DNA of 64,000 nt from Acidobacteriota bacterium (GTDB taxonomy: Bacteria > Acidobacteriota > Blastocatellia > Pyrinomonadales > Pyrinomonadaceae). The first letter of the stretch is position 1, and every line of letters begins with the position of its first letter. Location: NCBI GenBank assembly GCA_016700075.1, contig CP065000.1, positions 248,001-312,000 of the forward strand. The letters run 5' to 3'. This document shows, piece by piece, positions 50,736 to 59,446 of the stretch. Both the position numbers and the translations under genes were made by a program. The notes under the pieces are model-generated. The model was not told the DNA's origin and did not search any database. It saw only the letters and a list, made by a program, of their open reading frames with translations.

Positions 50736-51833
50736 ATGTCTGACCAAGTTTCAGGAATAACAGTAGAGGATCTGCGACGTTCGACCCTTGCCGAGCTGGA
50801 ACGATTTACTGTTCTTTCGCTCGATAAAGCATCCGCAGACGACGTGGCTGTTTTGTCGAATGACCTGCAGGAACAGAAGATCCGGCATACGGGAAAAAAG
50901 TCCGCGCTTGCGGCCGTTAAGAAAGAGATCGGTAAGGTGCCGCCCGATGACAGGCCCGCGTTCGCTCAGTCGGTTCAGACTCTTGAGCGTGAGATCGCTG
51001 ACATCCTTCTATCAGCCGAAAAGCAGCTCCAGGAAAAGCAAACAGAGATCGCCATTGAAAAGGAGCGTCTGGATGTTACGCTGCCCGGCCGGGCGCCGCG
51101 TCTTGGACGTGCCCATCCGATCACCATACTTCGCCACCGGATCGAGGACATCTTCGTTTCCATGGGATATGCGATCGAGGACGACCGCGAGATCGAGACG
51201 GACTATTACAACTTTGACGCATTGAACATCCCGGAAGGCCATCCGGCCCGCGAATCCCAAGATACGTTCTACACGACCGAGGGATTTGCCCTTCGTTCGC
51301 AAACCTCGACCGTACAGATACGTGCAATGGAACGCCGCGGCGTACCGATCCGCATCATCGCACCGGGAAAGGTATTTCGCCGCGATACGCCGGACATGAC
51401 CCACGTGCCGATGTTCCACCAGATCGAAGGCCTTTGCGTGGATAAGGGCATCACAATGGCTCACCTCAAAGGCATAGTGACGGAGTGGCTGAAGCGGCTT
51501 TTCGGCGAAGACACGGTAACGCGTTTTCGCCCGTCGTACTTCCCTTTCACTGAACCGTCGGCAGAGTTCGATTTTTCGTGCTTTGTCTGCCACGGATCCG
51601 GTAAAACCGAAGGCGGCCGCTGCCGGCCGTGTAAAGGCTCGGGCTGGATCGAGCTCGGAGGTTCGGGAATGGTGCATCCGAACGTGCTGAAAGCGGTCGG
51701 CGTCGATCCGAGCGTCTATTCTGGCTTCGCATTTGGTTTCGGCTTGGAACGCATGGCCGCGATGATGTTCAATATCGACGACATCCGGCATATGTTCGAA
51801 AATGACGTGCGGTTTTTGGAGCAGTTCAGATGA
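50736..51833 (+). CDS. pheS: Phenylalanine-tRNA ligase alpha subunit
   Basis: The 365-residue protein has an N-terminal coiled coil (to about residue 110), then the class II core: HPITILRHRIEDIFVSMGY, IRIIAPGKVFRRDTPDMTH (motif 2), a Cys-rich CFVCHGSGKTEGGRCRPCKG insertion with four Cys that may bind zinc, and motif 3 GFGLERMAAMMFNIDDIR. With PheT it forms the alpha2-beta2 enzyme that charges tRNA-Phe. Its stop overlaps the pheT start by four bases (ATGA). Confidence 0.95.
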   Translation: MSDQVSGITVEDLRRSTLAELERFTVLSLDKASADDVAVLSNDLQEQKIRHTGKKSALAAVKKEIGKVPPDDRPAFAQSVQTLEREIADILLSAEKQLQEKQTEIAIEKERLDVTLPGRAPRLGRAHPITILRHRIEDIFVSMGYAIEDDREIETDYYNFDALNIPEGHPARESQDTFYTTEGFALRSQTSTVQIRAMERRGVPIRIIAPGKVFRRDTPDMTHVPMFHQIEGLCVDKGITMAHLKGIVTEWLKRLFGEDTVTRFRPSYFPFTEPSAEFDFSCFVCHGSGKTEGGRCRPCKGSGWIELGGSGMVHPNVLKAVGVDPSVYSGFAFGFGLERMAAMMFNIDDIRHMFENDVRFLEQFR

Positions 51834-53896
51834 ACATCAGTTACAACTGGCTTAAGGAACTTATAGATCTTGATCTCTCGCCTGAGGACACGGCGAAGGC
51901 ATTGACGCGCGTTGGTTTGGCAGTCGAAGGCATACACCCACACAAGGATGATCTCGTGTTAGATATCGACCTGACGTCCAATCGCCCCGATTGTTTGTCG
52001 CATCTCGGGATAGCACGCGAACTGTCAGTCGTAACTAGATCGGCTTTGAAAGTTTCGGGGGCGACGTCGAACAAAGTGCCAGAGGCAGTTGTCGGTGACG
52101 ATATTGTCACGATCCAAGACACGGATCGCTGCCACAGGTTCACCGCACGCGTGATTCGCGGCGTTAAGGTCGGCCCATCGCCGCAATGGCTCGTCGATCG
52201 CCTTGAAGCTCTGGGCGAACGCTCTATCAACAACATCGCGGACATCACGAATTACGTTATGCTCGAACTCGGCCAACCGATGCACGCGTTCGATCTGAAT
52301 AAGCTAACCGAGAATCGAATTGTCATTCGTACCGCAAAGCCCGGGGAAAAGATCAAAACACTTGACGAGGTTGATCGAAAACTCGATGAAACGATGCTTG
52401 CCATCTGCGACGCGGAGAAACCGGTCGCCGTAGCCGGCGTCATGGGCGGAATAGAAAGCGGCATCACGGATGATACGACGAACGTGCTTTTAGAGGTGGC
52501 CTATTTCAAACGCGAAAACATCCGCCTGACATCGCGCAAGCTTGGCCTCGCCTCCGAGGCAAGTTACCGTTTCGAGCGCGGCGTCGATATAGAAAATCTC
52601 ATTCGTGCCTCGGACCGTGCTACCGAGTTGATCCTCGACCTTGCGGGCGGCGAGGCCGCGGACATCGTTGACGTTTATCCCGAACGGCAGCCCAAGCGGA
52701 CGGTTCCTTCCGCCGACATTTCGTCGGCTGTTAAACGGCTGACGGGCCTCGACGTCGCTACTGATGAATGCGAGAGGATCCTTTCGTCGCTCGGCATTGC
52801 CCGAATTGGCAACGGCGAGTTTTCCTCGCCAACATGGCGGCATGACATAGCCATCGAGGAGGATCTGGTCGAGGAGGTCGCTCGTCACGCAGGCTACGAG
52901 AAAATTACTTTAGAGCTTCCGCCTGTTTTTGCGGCAGGAGAATACCAACCAAATGAGCAATCGGAAAAGAAGATCCGGTCTTTACTTCAAAGCTACGGAT
53001 TCCTTGAAGCGATCAGTTATAGCTTCATAGACACTTCATGGGATGAACACGTTGACCCTTTGTGGTCCCTTCAGAATGGTGCTTCGCCCGGATTTGTGAC
53101 GCTGAAGGACTCAGTGATCGACGGAGCGCTCAGGATGAGGCCCTCGTGCGTTCCAGGGCTGCTCGATTCCGCCCGCCATAATCTTAACCATCAAATTCGT
53201 GATATCAAGCTCTTTGAGATCGGCAAAGTGTTTATTGATGCAGCCGAAGAAAGCGGATTGCCGATAGAGAAAAAATACCTGACGTTATTGATGACCGGTG
53301 GAAACCTTCTCGAATCGACAGATAAGCCCATCGGAAACATCGACTTTTTCGACATCAAAGGCATGGTCGAGTCCCTCAGTGATCTGGTCGGCGTTTCAAA
53401 AATTGAATTTTCTCATGCTGAGGCTCGACAATATCGACGGGGCCAATGCGCCGCATTGCATAGTGAAAAGAAGTTGATCGGCATTGTGGGAAGATTGTCT
53501 GACGGGCCGGCGAAGACCTACAAGTTCCGAAAGCCGGTATATTTGGCCGAGATCGATCTAGATGCGTTCTTTCAACAGTCAGGGGAGTTACCGCTCTACA
53601 GGCCGTTGAATACGCTCCCGATAAGCCATAGGGATATCACATTTGTTGTTGATCCTAAGGTTGAATTTGGCACTTTACATAAGGCCTTACTTGAAAACAG
53701 GTCTGTAAACTGTGTGAACATTGGATTTTATGATGAGTACAGGCCTGAAGTCAGCACGGCTCGTTCGATCACGTTCAGGTTCTCATTTCTAAGCTCACAT
53801 TCTACCTTAACTGATAGCGAAATTGATGAAGAGCTTAGAACAATGGTCTCGGCAATAACCGCCAAATTTGAACCTATGGTGGATGTTCAGGGATAA
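51830..53896 (+). CDS. pheT: Phenylalanine-tRNA ligase beta subunit, short form
   Basis: The start ATG overlaps the pheS stop. At 688 residues it is about 100 shorter than usual. The first 38 residues (NISYNWLKELIDLDLSPEDT through VGLAVEGI) are followed directly by DIDLTSNRPDCLSHLGIARE. The EMAPII/OB-fold tRNA-binding domain that normally lies between (with a HPNADKL-like stretch) is therefore absent. The B3/B4 editing region (ITNYVMLELGQPMHAFD, LTSRKLGLASEASYRFERG), B5 and the C-terminal anticodon-binding FDX-ACB domain (TLPISHRDITFVVD) are present. Frame and length look intact, so it is probably functional. Confidence 0.92.
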   Translation: MNISYNWLKELIDLDLSPEDTAKALTRVGLAVEGIHPHKDDLVLDIDLTSNRPDCLSHLGIARELSVVTRSALKVSGATSNKVPEAVVGDDIVTIQDTDRCHRFTARVIRGVKVGPSPQWLVDRLEALGERSINNIADITNYVMLELGQPMHAFDLNKLTENRIVIRTAKPGEKIKTLDEVDRKLDETMLAICDAEKPVAVAGVMGGIESGITDDTTNVLLEVAYFKRENIRLTSRKLGLASEASYRFERGVDIENLIRASDRATELILDLAGGEAADIVDVYPERQPKRTVPSADISSAVKRLTGLDVATDECERILSSLGIARIGNGEFSSPTWRHDIAIEEDLVEEVARHAGYEKITLELPPVFAAGEYQPNEQSEKKIRSLLQSYGFLEAISYSFIDTSWDEHVDPLWSLQNGASPGFVTLKDSVIDGALRMRPSCVPGLLDSARHNLNHQIRDIKLFEIGKVFIDAAEESGLPIEKKYLTLLMTGGNLLESTDKPIGNIDFFDIKGMVESLSDLVGVSKIEFSHAEARQYRRGQCAALHSEKKLIGIVGRLSDGPAKTYKFRKPVYLAEIDLDAFFQQSGELPLYRPLNTLPISHRDITFVVDPKVEFGTLHKALLENRSVNCVNIGFYDEYRPEVSTARSITFRFSFLSSHSTLTDSEIDEELRTMVSAITAKFEPMVDVQG

Positions 53897-53911
53897 TCCT
53901 TCACGAGTTAC

Positions 53912-53940
53912 TTGAAGTTTAGGTAAATTATTCGGATAAT
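53912..53940 (+). promoter_or_regulatory. Candidate promoter for the zapB-like/zapA genes
   Basis: TTGAAG (53912-53917) and GATAAT (53935-53940) are separated by 17 bp, an optimal sigma-70 spacing, in the 83-bp gap between pheT and the zapB-like gene. Confidence 0.55.
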
Positions 53941-53979
53941 CTTTTCCACAGGTTTATCAAAGCTTTTGAGACTAAACAG

Positions 53980-54261
53980 ATGAATGCCCTGACCGGAATG
54001 GAAAAGTTCTCGCATCTCGAGGACAAGATCTATCTGACGATAGAACACAGCAAGAAGCTTCGAGAGGAACGAGACAGGTTGGAACAAGAGGTTTTGGCTC
54101 TTCGTGCGGTTGCCGCGGATGCTATCACGGACAAAGAGGAAGCTGAACGAAGGCTGAGGCTGCTCCTCGATGAACGCGAGGCGGTCCGTAAACGCGTGAA
54201 CTCCGTCATTGACGCTTTTTCAGTAGTTAATGCCGCTAAGCAAACCTCGGAGGCTGTCTAG
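53980..54261 (+). CDS. ZapB-like coiled-coil protein
   Basis: The 93-residue product is almost entirely a coiled coil with heptad spacing (KIYLTIEHSKKLREERDRLE, then EVLALRAVAAD, ERRLRLLLDEREAVRKRVNS). Proteins of this size and type commonly precede zapA and resemble ZapB, which joins ZapA and FtsZ at the division site. The N-terminal METKFxxLExKI-like opening (MEKFSHLEDKIYLTI, from an internal Met at residue 7) fits. No other function is visible. It ends six bases before zapA. Confidence 0.78.
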   Translation: MNALTGMEKFSHLEDKIYLTIEHSKKLREERDRLEQEVLALRAVAADAITDKEEAERRLRLLLDEREAVRKRVNSVIDAFSVVNAAKQTSEAV

Positions 54262-54267
54262 GACCTT

Positions 54268-54591
54268 ATGTCTGAACAATCAATCAAGGTGGAGATCCAC
54301 GACCAGATCTACAGCATCCGATCCGACGGGGACAATAAGTATATTCAGGATCTTGCGACCTATGTGGACTCGAAAATGCGGGAAATATCTTCCGGCACTA
54401 TGACCGCGGATTCCCTAAAGGTGGCTATACTAGCGGCCCTGCATATTGCTGACGAATATTTCCAGTTAAGGCACACCTATGCACAAATGGATTCCCAGCT
54501 TGCCACTCGGAGTGCGGAATGCTCCGAAATGCTCGACAAAGTGTTTCGGCAACGCGACGAATCGTCAGAATCTAATTCACTGATCAGATAA
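54268..54591 (+). CDS. zapA: Cell division protein ZapA
   Basis: The 107-residue product matches ZapA: VEIHDQIYSIRSDGDNKYIQ, then VDSKMREIS and the SLKVAILAALHIADEYFQL helix, followed by a coiled coil. ZapA promotes bundling of FtsZ at midcell. It follows the zapB-like gene and precedes a structured RNA, the common arrangement zapB-zapA-ssrS in many bacteria. Confidence 0.9.
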   Translation: MSEQSIKVEIHDQIYSIRSDGDNKYIQDLATYVDSKMREISSGTMTADSLKVAILAALHIADEYFQLRHTYAQMDSQLATRSAECSEMLDKVFRQRDESSESNSLIR

Positions 54592-54599
54592 ATTTGCCG

Positions 54600-54835
54600 A
54601 AGGCTCCGCCGGCCGTGCTATTATGGTTCTGGCGGATGATGTACTGCGTTTCTCGTTAACGGACGCATACACAATTGAGCCAACATATGAATTACGGGAG
54701 GCCGACGCCGATGTCGGTGCGAACGTCTACAATGGCGTTTACCATAGACAATGGCAATTTTGCGTAACAGCGAAAAGCCGCCCACCTGTCCCATACAGGT
54801 TCAATTCATACGTTCGCACGGCCTCGCGGTCTCAT
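54600..54835 (+). ncRNA. ssrS: Probable 6S RNA
   Basis: Directly after zapA, where 6S RNA is often found, is a 230-base non-coding stretch whose ends pair: CCGC-C-GGCCGTGC (54606-54618) with GCACGGCC-TC-GCGG (54816-54829). Inside it, CTGGCGG near 54629 can pair with CCGCC near 54777, and there is an apical hairpin CCGAC/GTCGG near 54695. Near the 3' side a small hairpin ACCTGT/ACAGGT resembles the one in E. coli 6S RNA. The long rod with interior bulges is what 6S RNA needs to mimic an open promoter and hold RNA polymerase. Boundaries are approximate. Confidence 0.6.
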
Positions 54836-54846
54836 TCGCCGATACT

Positions 54847-55605
54847 CTATTCTTCCTCAGCCTCTTCTAATTCCCTTCGTATTTCGTCAGCCAGTTTTGC
54901 TGCCTCAAGGGCAAGCGGTTCCTCGCCTGCACGTGATTCGAGCTTCTTGAGGGCAACCTCGTATTCCGAAAATGTGCCGCCGCGGGAACCGGCTGCCTCG
55001 ATCATTTGCAGCCGTGATTCCGCTTCTACGAGCATTTCCTTTGCCTTCGCATTTATATCGGCCAGTTTCGCCTTATCTGCCTTAAGTTGTTTTGCATAAG
55101 CCTCAGAATTTGAGGCCTTTAACGTAGATATCTTCCGAATACGCTGTTGAGTAGAACGCATTTCATTGGTAGATCTTCTTAAGATCCGAGTGGCTGTGAG
55201 TCGGGAGGCAAGCGTTTCAGCGTAGGCGTCACCGAGCAATGGATCACCGGATGACAATTGCTTTAAGGCCCTCTTTTCTGCCGGCTTCAGTTCTCCGCGG
55301 AACCAGTGGATCTCATTAGCACTGATGCCATAGGCTGCGATCTGTTCGCGAAGCTCACGTTTCCACCGCGAATGACGGGTGCCGATCACCGCAGAAGTGG
55401 TCAAACCCGCTAGCAAAGAGATGCCGGTCGCAATTGCTCCGAAAAAAAGGAAAACGGCGGCGGCCGGCGGCCCGCTTGCCAGAAGGAGCACGAGAAGCAT
55501 TGTTATTGCAGCCGGTATAAGCGTCAAGCCTACCGGCGCAGCTACCATCGCTGCCTTCATCCGCGAGCTCTTTCGTTTGGCTAAGCGTAGATCTGGTTTA
55601 GGCAC
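54847..55605 (-). CDS. Membrane protein with long C-terminal coiled coil
   Basis: The 252-residue product has a basic N-terminus, two transmembrane helices (GLTLIPAAITMLLVLLLAS and AVFLFFGAIATGISLLAG) and then about 170 cytoplasmic, highly charged helical residues (for example KLADINAKAKEMLVEAESRL) ending in EELEEAEEE-like acid. No named family is recognised. It converges on the probable 6S RNA gene, ending 12 bp beyond it. Confidence 0.7.
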   Translation of the reverse strand: MPKPDLRLAKRKSSRMKAAMVAAPVGLTLIPAAITMLLVLLLASGPPAAAVFLFFGAIATGISLLAGLTTSAVIGTRHSRWKRELREQIAAYGISANEIHWFRGELKPAEKRALKQLSSGDPLLGDAYAETLASRLTATRILRRSTNEMRSTQQRIRKISTLKASNSEAYAKQLKADKAKLADINAKAKEMLVEAESRLQMIEAAGSRGGTFSEYEVALKKLESRAGEEPLALEAAKLADEIRRELEEAEEE

Positions 55606-55751
55606 ATCACCTCTTCGAACTCTCCCGTCTTTCGCACCGATCCGGGAATGCCGTTCATTTTGAATACTACTATCTCACCTTTACACCGCGTAGCAAAAAA
55701 TCTCGTTACATTTCCTTTCGAATGTATTATCATCGTCCTAATTTGCTATCA

Positions 55752-56696
55752 ATGCGGAGATTCAATTCAATCCTCGTTCTCCTCTTGCTCGTGACGTCGG
55801 CGATCACTTTTTCGCAAACTGATACCGTAAGGAACCGGCAGGTCCGTACCGTCACAGTGCCGGTTACGATCTTTACAAAGAAGGAGATCAAGGACAGAGA
55901 AACACAGGAACTGATCCAGATCGAGCGGTTCGTAATACAAGAGAACAATGAAGAGCAGCAGTTTTTGTCCATTCGCAGTGTCGCGGATACTCCATTATCG
56001 ATCGCGTTGGTGATCCAAGATAATTTGTTGAGTGATTTCAACCTCCAGCTTAACGACATCCGACAATTCATCAGGTCGCTTCCCAAAGGCTCACGGGTAA
56101 TGGTTGCCTATGCGCGGTCCGGCAACACTCAGGTTCTCCAGCGTTTTACAGAGGATCTTGAACGAGCCGCCGCATCGGTCAGAATAGTTGCAGGAAGCAG
56201 TTCGCTTGCTCCCAGAAGCCCATTTGACGGCATCTCAGATATCGCCGGCCGATTCGACAGCGTCCCGTCCGGGCGTCGTGCGATCATGTTTTTCTCCGAC
56301 GGCTTGGACGCATCACAAGGCTTCAACTTAGCCTCGATCTCGCAGAGTATCGAGCTTGATCAGGCAGCGATCGCGGCTCAGAGGCGCAGCATTGCTGTCT
56401 ATTCGATATATTCGCCGAGCACCTCCACCGCGAACGCAGATTCGATATTCGTCCTTGCCTCTCAAGGGGCCCTGGAAAAGCTGAGCAACGAGACAGGCGG
56501 AAAGGCCTTTTTTCGCGGCACATTTCCCCCGCTGAATTTTTTGTCATTTTTTCAAGACATCAGCAATAGCCTGAACCGTCAATTTGCCCTCACATATCTA
56601 AGTACCAATATGAAAAAGGGCTTCTACAAGCTAAAGATCACGAATACTAATCCCGACATTTCAATCAGCCACCCAAAGGGCTATAGATATCGCTAA
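55752..56696 (+). CDS. Secreted VWA-domain protein
   Basis: The start at 55752 gives a clean signal peptide (FNSILVLLLLVTSAITFS); the frame is open for ten more codons upstream. The 314-residue product has a beta-rich N-terminal piece and a von Willebrand factor A domain (PLSIALVIQDNLLSDFNLQL, RRAIMFFSDGLDASQGFNL, ALEKLSNETGGKAFF). The metal-site motif DxSxS is degenerate (QDNLLS), so classical MIDAS metal binding is doubtful. Similar secreted VWA proteins are frequent in acidobacteria; function is unknown. Confidence 0.8.
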   Translation: MRRFNSILVLLLLVTSAITFSQTDTVRNRQVRTVTVPVTIFTKKEIKDRETQELIQIERFVIQENNEEQQFLSIRSVADTPLSIALVIQDNLLSDFNLQLNDIRQFIRSLPKGSRVMVAYARSGNTQVLQRFTEDLERAAASVRIVAGSSSLAPRSPFDGISDIAGRFDSVPSGRRAIMFFSDGLDASQGFNLASISQSIELDQAAIAAQRRSIAVYSIYSPSTSTANADSIFVLASQGALEKLSNETGGKAFFRGTFPPLNFLSFFQDISNSLNRQFALTYLSTNMKKGFYKLKITNTNPDISISHPKGYRYR

Positions 56697-56787
56697 CGGC
56701 GGTTTTTTGTAATTTATTGCCACCATTTCTGATTTAGGATAATCTAAACGGAGTATCGGCGCTCTCCTGACCTCAATTGTTTCCATT

Positions 56788-58158
56788 ATGAGAACCCTAT
56801 TTGGTATACTGCTTTGCACCTTAGCTACATCATTGGTTTTCGCACAGTCGTCAGATGCCGCACTGCGAAGGGTAATTGAGGCCGACAGAGCCGCCGCCGG
56901 TGCGAACGGGTCGATGCCGAGCCTTACAGCTCAGGAGCACCTCGAAAGAGGACGCGTTTACTTCGACAACCGGCATTTCAGAGAAGCCCGGGAGCATTTT
57001 CAACGTATCTTTGACAATTTTCCCAACGATGCAGCTTTGTCCGGGGCACTCTTTATGACCGGCAGATCGCTCATGTGGGAACGCCGCTGCGAGGAGGCGA
57101 TACCTTGGCTGGACCGTGTCGCCAAGGAGTATCCCGGGACAAAAGAAGGACGCGAAGGACTCGCGTTCAAAGGTGCCTGCCATGTCCGTATCGGAAAGAA
57201 TGCTGAGGCCGCCGCAGTTTATGAACAATATACGGCAATGTATCCTACGGGCGAGCGCATAGATTCGGCGTATCTTAACATTGTCGATGCTCACCGCGAG
57301 GCCGGTAATTTTGATCTTGCGGCCGAATGGGTCCGGCGCACGTCAGAGAGATTCCCTTCAACCCCGACCGAAACAAATGCTCTCCATGCCCTAGTGAGAA
57401 TGGAGCTGTGGCGCGGCCGCTGGTCAAACGCTGAAGCTGCCGCTGACCGCCTGATAGTGAGCGGTAAATTTGCAGGATCCATGACATCCATGGACGAGGC
57501 CCGCTGGCTGAAGGCGTTCGCTGCGGAAAAAGGCGGTGATCGTGAACGGTCCAAAGCGGCTTATTCGCAGATACCCATATCGGTCTCGTCGTATTTTTCC
57601 GGCCTTGCGGCCAATAAGATTTCAGGGGAATCAAGAACTCGGCGGATCGTTCAAGTGTCCCCGAAAATGCGTCAGGATTTTCCGATCATGTTCCGGGAAG
57701 AGATCATGCGGGCCACACGCGGCCGGAACGTTGATCCGCGATTCGTACTTGCGATCATGAAGCAGGAGAGCGGATTCCGGCCCGGCGTAAAGAGCCCTGC
57801 AGCGGCTCGCGGACTGCTTCAGTTGGTTTATGATACGGCGGTCAAATACAACAAGAAGACAGGAATTACCGAACTGGCCCCTGACGATCTGTATATACCC
57901 TCGGTCAACATCGCCATCGGTGTCGAGTACATTGCCGATCTCAAAAATCAATTCAGCGGGCTTTACGAAGCGATCGCTGCGAGTTATAACGCAGGCGAAG
58001 ATAATGCCGCCCGCTGGCTCAAACGGTCAATGAGGGGCGAACCCGGCATTTTTACCGCCGAGGTTGGCTTTGCTGAAACGAAAGGATACGTTCAAAAGGT
58101 AATGGCTAATTACCGAAATTACCGTGAGTTGTACGATGAGAATCTTAGGCCGCGATAG
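56788..58158 (+). CDS. Soluble lytic transglycosylase with TPR-like N-terminus
   Basis: The 456-residue product has a signal peptide (LFGILLCTLATSLVFAQ), a helical TPR-type region (residues 40-290; for example LERGRVYFDNRHFREAREHF) and a C-terminal SLT domain. In the latter, AIMKQESGFRPGVKSPAAA carries the catalytic Glu and GLLQLVYDTAVKYN and SYNAGEDNAARWLK are the other family motifs. It cleaves peptidoglycan glycan strands with formation of 1,6-anhydro-muropeptides in the periplasm. The architecture is that of Slt70. It overlaps the convergent threonine dehydratase gene by 14 bp. Confidence 0.92.
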   Translation: MRTLFGILLCTLATSLVFAQSSDAALRRVIEADRAAAGANGSMPSLTAQEHLERGRVYFDNRHFREAREHFQRIFDNFPNDAALSGALFMTGRSLMWERRCEEAIPWLDRVAKEYPGTKEGREGLAFKGACHVRIGKNAEAAAVYEQYTAMYPTGERIDSAYLNIVDAHREAGNFDLAAEWVRRTSERFPSTPTETNALHALVRMELWRGRWSNAEAAADRLIVSGKFAGSMTSMDEARWLKAFAAEKGGDRERSKAAYSQIPISVSSYFSGLAANKISGESRTRRIVQVSPKMRQDFPIMFREEIMRATRGRNVDPRFVLAIMKQESGFRPGVKSPAAARGLLQLVYDTAVKYNKKTGITELAPDDLYIPSVNIAIGVEYIADLKNQFSGLYEAIAASYNAGEDNAARWLKRSMRGEPGIFTAEVGFAETKGYVQKVMANYRNYRELYDENLRPR

Positions 58159-59377
58159 GCGAAGCCGCAGATAGATTTACGCTGTAGCCGGCCTTTTCAA
58201 GTGCATTTCGGGTCTCATCCGCGTGATGTGTGTCACGCACTTCCAAGAGCAATTCGATCCCCACCTGACCAAGCGGCGTCATCCACATTGCACGTCGGTG
58301 AAATACCTCAATGACGTTGGCTTTCGACTCTGCTACCGCTGTAAGCATCCCTGCAAGTGATCCCGGCCTGTCGGGCACAGTAACGTCAAAGATAACGTAC
58401 CGACCGGCTCGCACGAGACACTGTTCGATCACTCGCGCCAGAACGTTCCCGTCAATATTTCCGCCGCACAGGACCGCGCACATTCTTTCGTCAGCCGAAA
58501 TATCGAATTTCTTGGCAATTATCGCCGCCAGGCCTGACGCACCGGCACCTTCCACAACAAGATGTGCATTTTGGGCAAGGTGAAATATCGCTTCGGCGAT
58601 CTCATCCTCACTCACCTCGACCACCTCGTCAACCAGGTCTCGAATAATGGCCAAAGTACGTTCAGCAGGGCGCTTGATGGCGATCCCGTCGGCGATGGTC
58701 GGTTTGTGTTCAATGTCAACGGGTTTGCCTGCTTCGAGAGACCGGCGAACCGGAGCGACGTTCTCTGCTTGTACTCCGATGATCCTTACATTTTGCAGTT
58801 TCTCCCTTGCAGCGGTCGCGATGCCGCTGATGATGCCGCCGCCGCCAATTGGTACAACAATAGTGTCGACTTTCGGAAGGTCCTCCGCGATCTCCAAGCC
58901 TATCGATCCCTGCCCCGCGATAATGTCGTCATCGTCGAAGGCGTGCACATATGTCAGGCCCTTTTCCCTTTCCAGCGAACGGGAAAATTCAACAGCTTCA
59001 TCGAAGGTGTTTCCCTGCATAATTACCCGAGCTCCAAGTGCCTTGGTTGCAACGACCTTAGTGAGCGGGGCAAATTGAGGCAGAACGATCGTGGCGGCAA
59101 TTCCATTCAGTTTCGCCGCTAACGCTACACCTTGTGCGTGATTACCGGCCGACGCGGTGATCACACCCCGATGTCTTTCCTCGTCCGAAAGCCGGGAGAT
59201 CTTGTTGAAAGCACCGCGGATCTTAAAGGAGCCGCCGCGCTGAAGATTCTCTGCCTTGAGATATACCTTGCTTCCCAAGACCGCCGTCAGGCGCTCATCT
59301 TTTACAATGGGTGTCCTGTGAACAACAGCTTCGATTCTCTTTCTGGCTTCTTCTATGTCGCTTATGCTTACGGGCAT
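58145..59377 (-). CDS. ilvA: Threonine ammonia-lyase (threonine dehydratase) with ACT domain
   Basis: The 410-residue fold-type II PLP enzyme has LKAENLQRGGSFKIRGAFNK with the PLP Lys, TASAGNHAQGVALAAK, the glycine loop PIGGGGIISG and a C-terminal single ACT-like domain (GSLAGMLTAVAESKANVIEV). It deaminates threonine to 2-oxobutyrate. Length and the single ACT domain match the shorter form found in many bacteria, so it could serve isoleucine synthesis or threonine breakdown; the symbol is tentative. The neighbouring genes give no pathway hint. Confidence 0.9.
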   Translation of the reverse strand: MPVSISDIEEARKRIEAVVHRTPIVKDERLTAVLGSKVYLKAENLQRGGSFKIRGAFNKISRLSDEERHRGVITASAGNHAQGVALAAKLNGIAATIVLPQFAPLTKVVATKALGARVIMQGNTFDEAVEFSRSLEREKGLTYVHAFDDDDIIAGQGSIGLEIAEDLPKVDTIVVPIGGGGIISGIATAAREKLQNVRIIGVQAENVAPVRRSLEAGKPVDIEHKPTIADGIAIKRPAERTLAIIRDLVDEVVEVSEDEIAEAIFHLAQNAHLVVEGAGASGLAAIIAKKFDISADERMCAVLCGGNIDGNVLARVIEQCLVRAGRYVIFDVTVPDRPGSLAGMLTAVAESKANVIEVFHRRAMWMTPLGQVGIELLLEVRDTHHADETRNALEKAGYSVNLSAASPIAA

Positions 59378-59446
59378 ATTGACGGGAATTATAGCAAACC
59401 TCTTTCAAATGAGATATATTTGAGGAGTAAAGCTGTTGGAGGAAAT

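Noticed and set aside
54623..55099. 158-codon plus-strand frame after zapA
   Set aside because: It covers the probable 6S RNA and the antisense of the coiled-coil membrane protein; Ser-rich composition and no ribosome-binding site.
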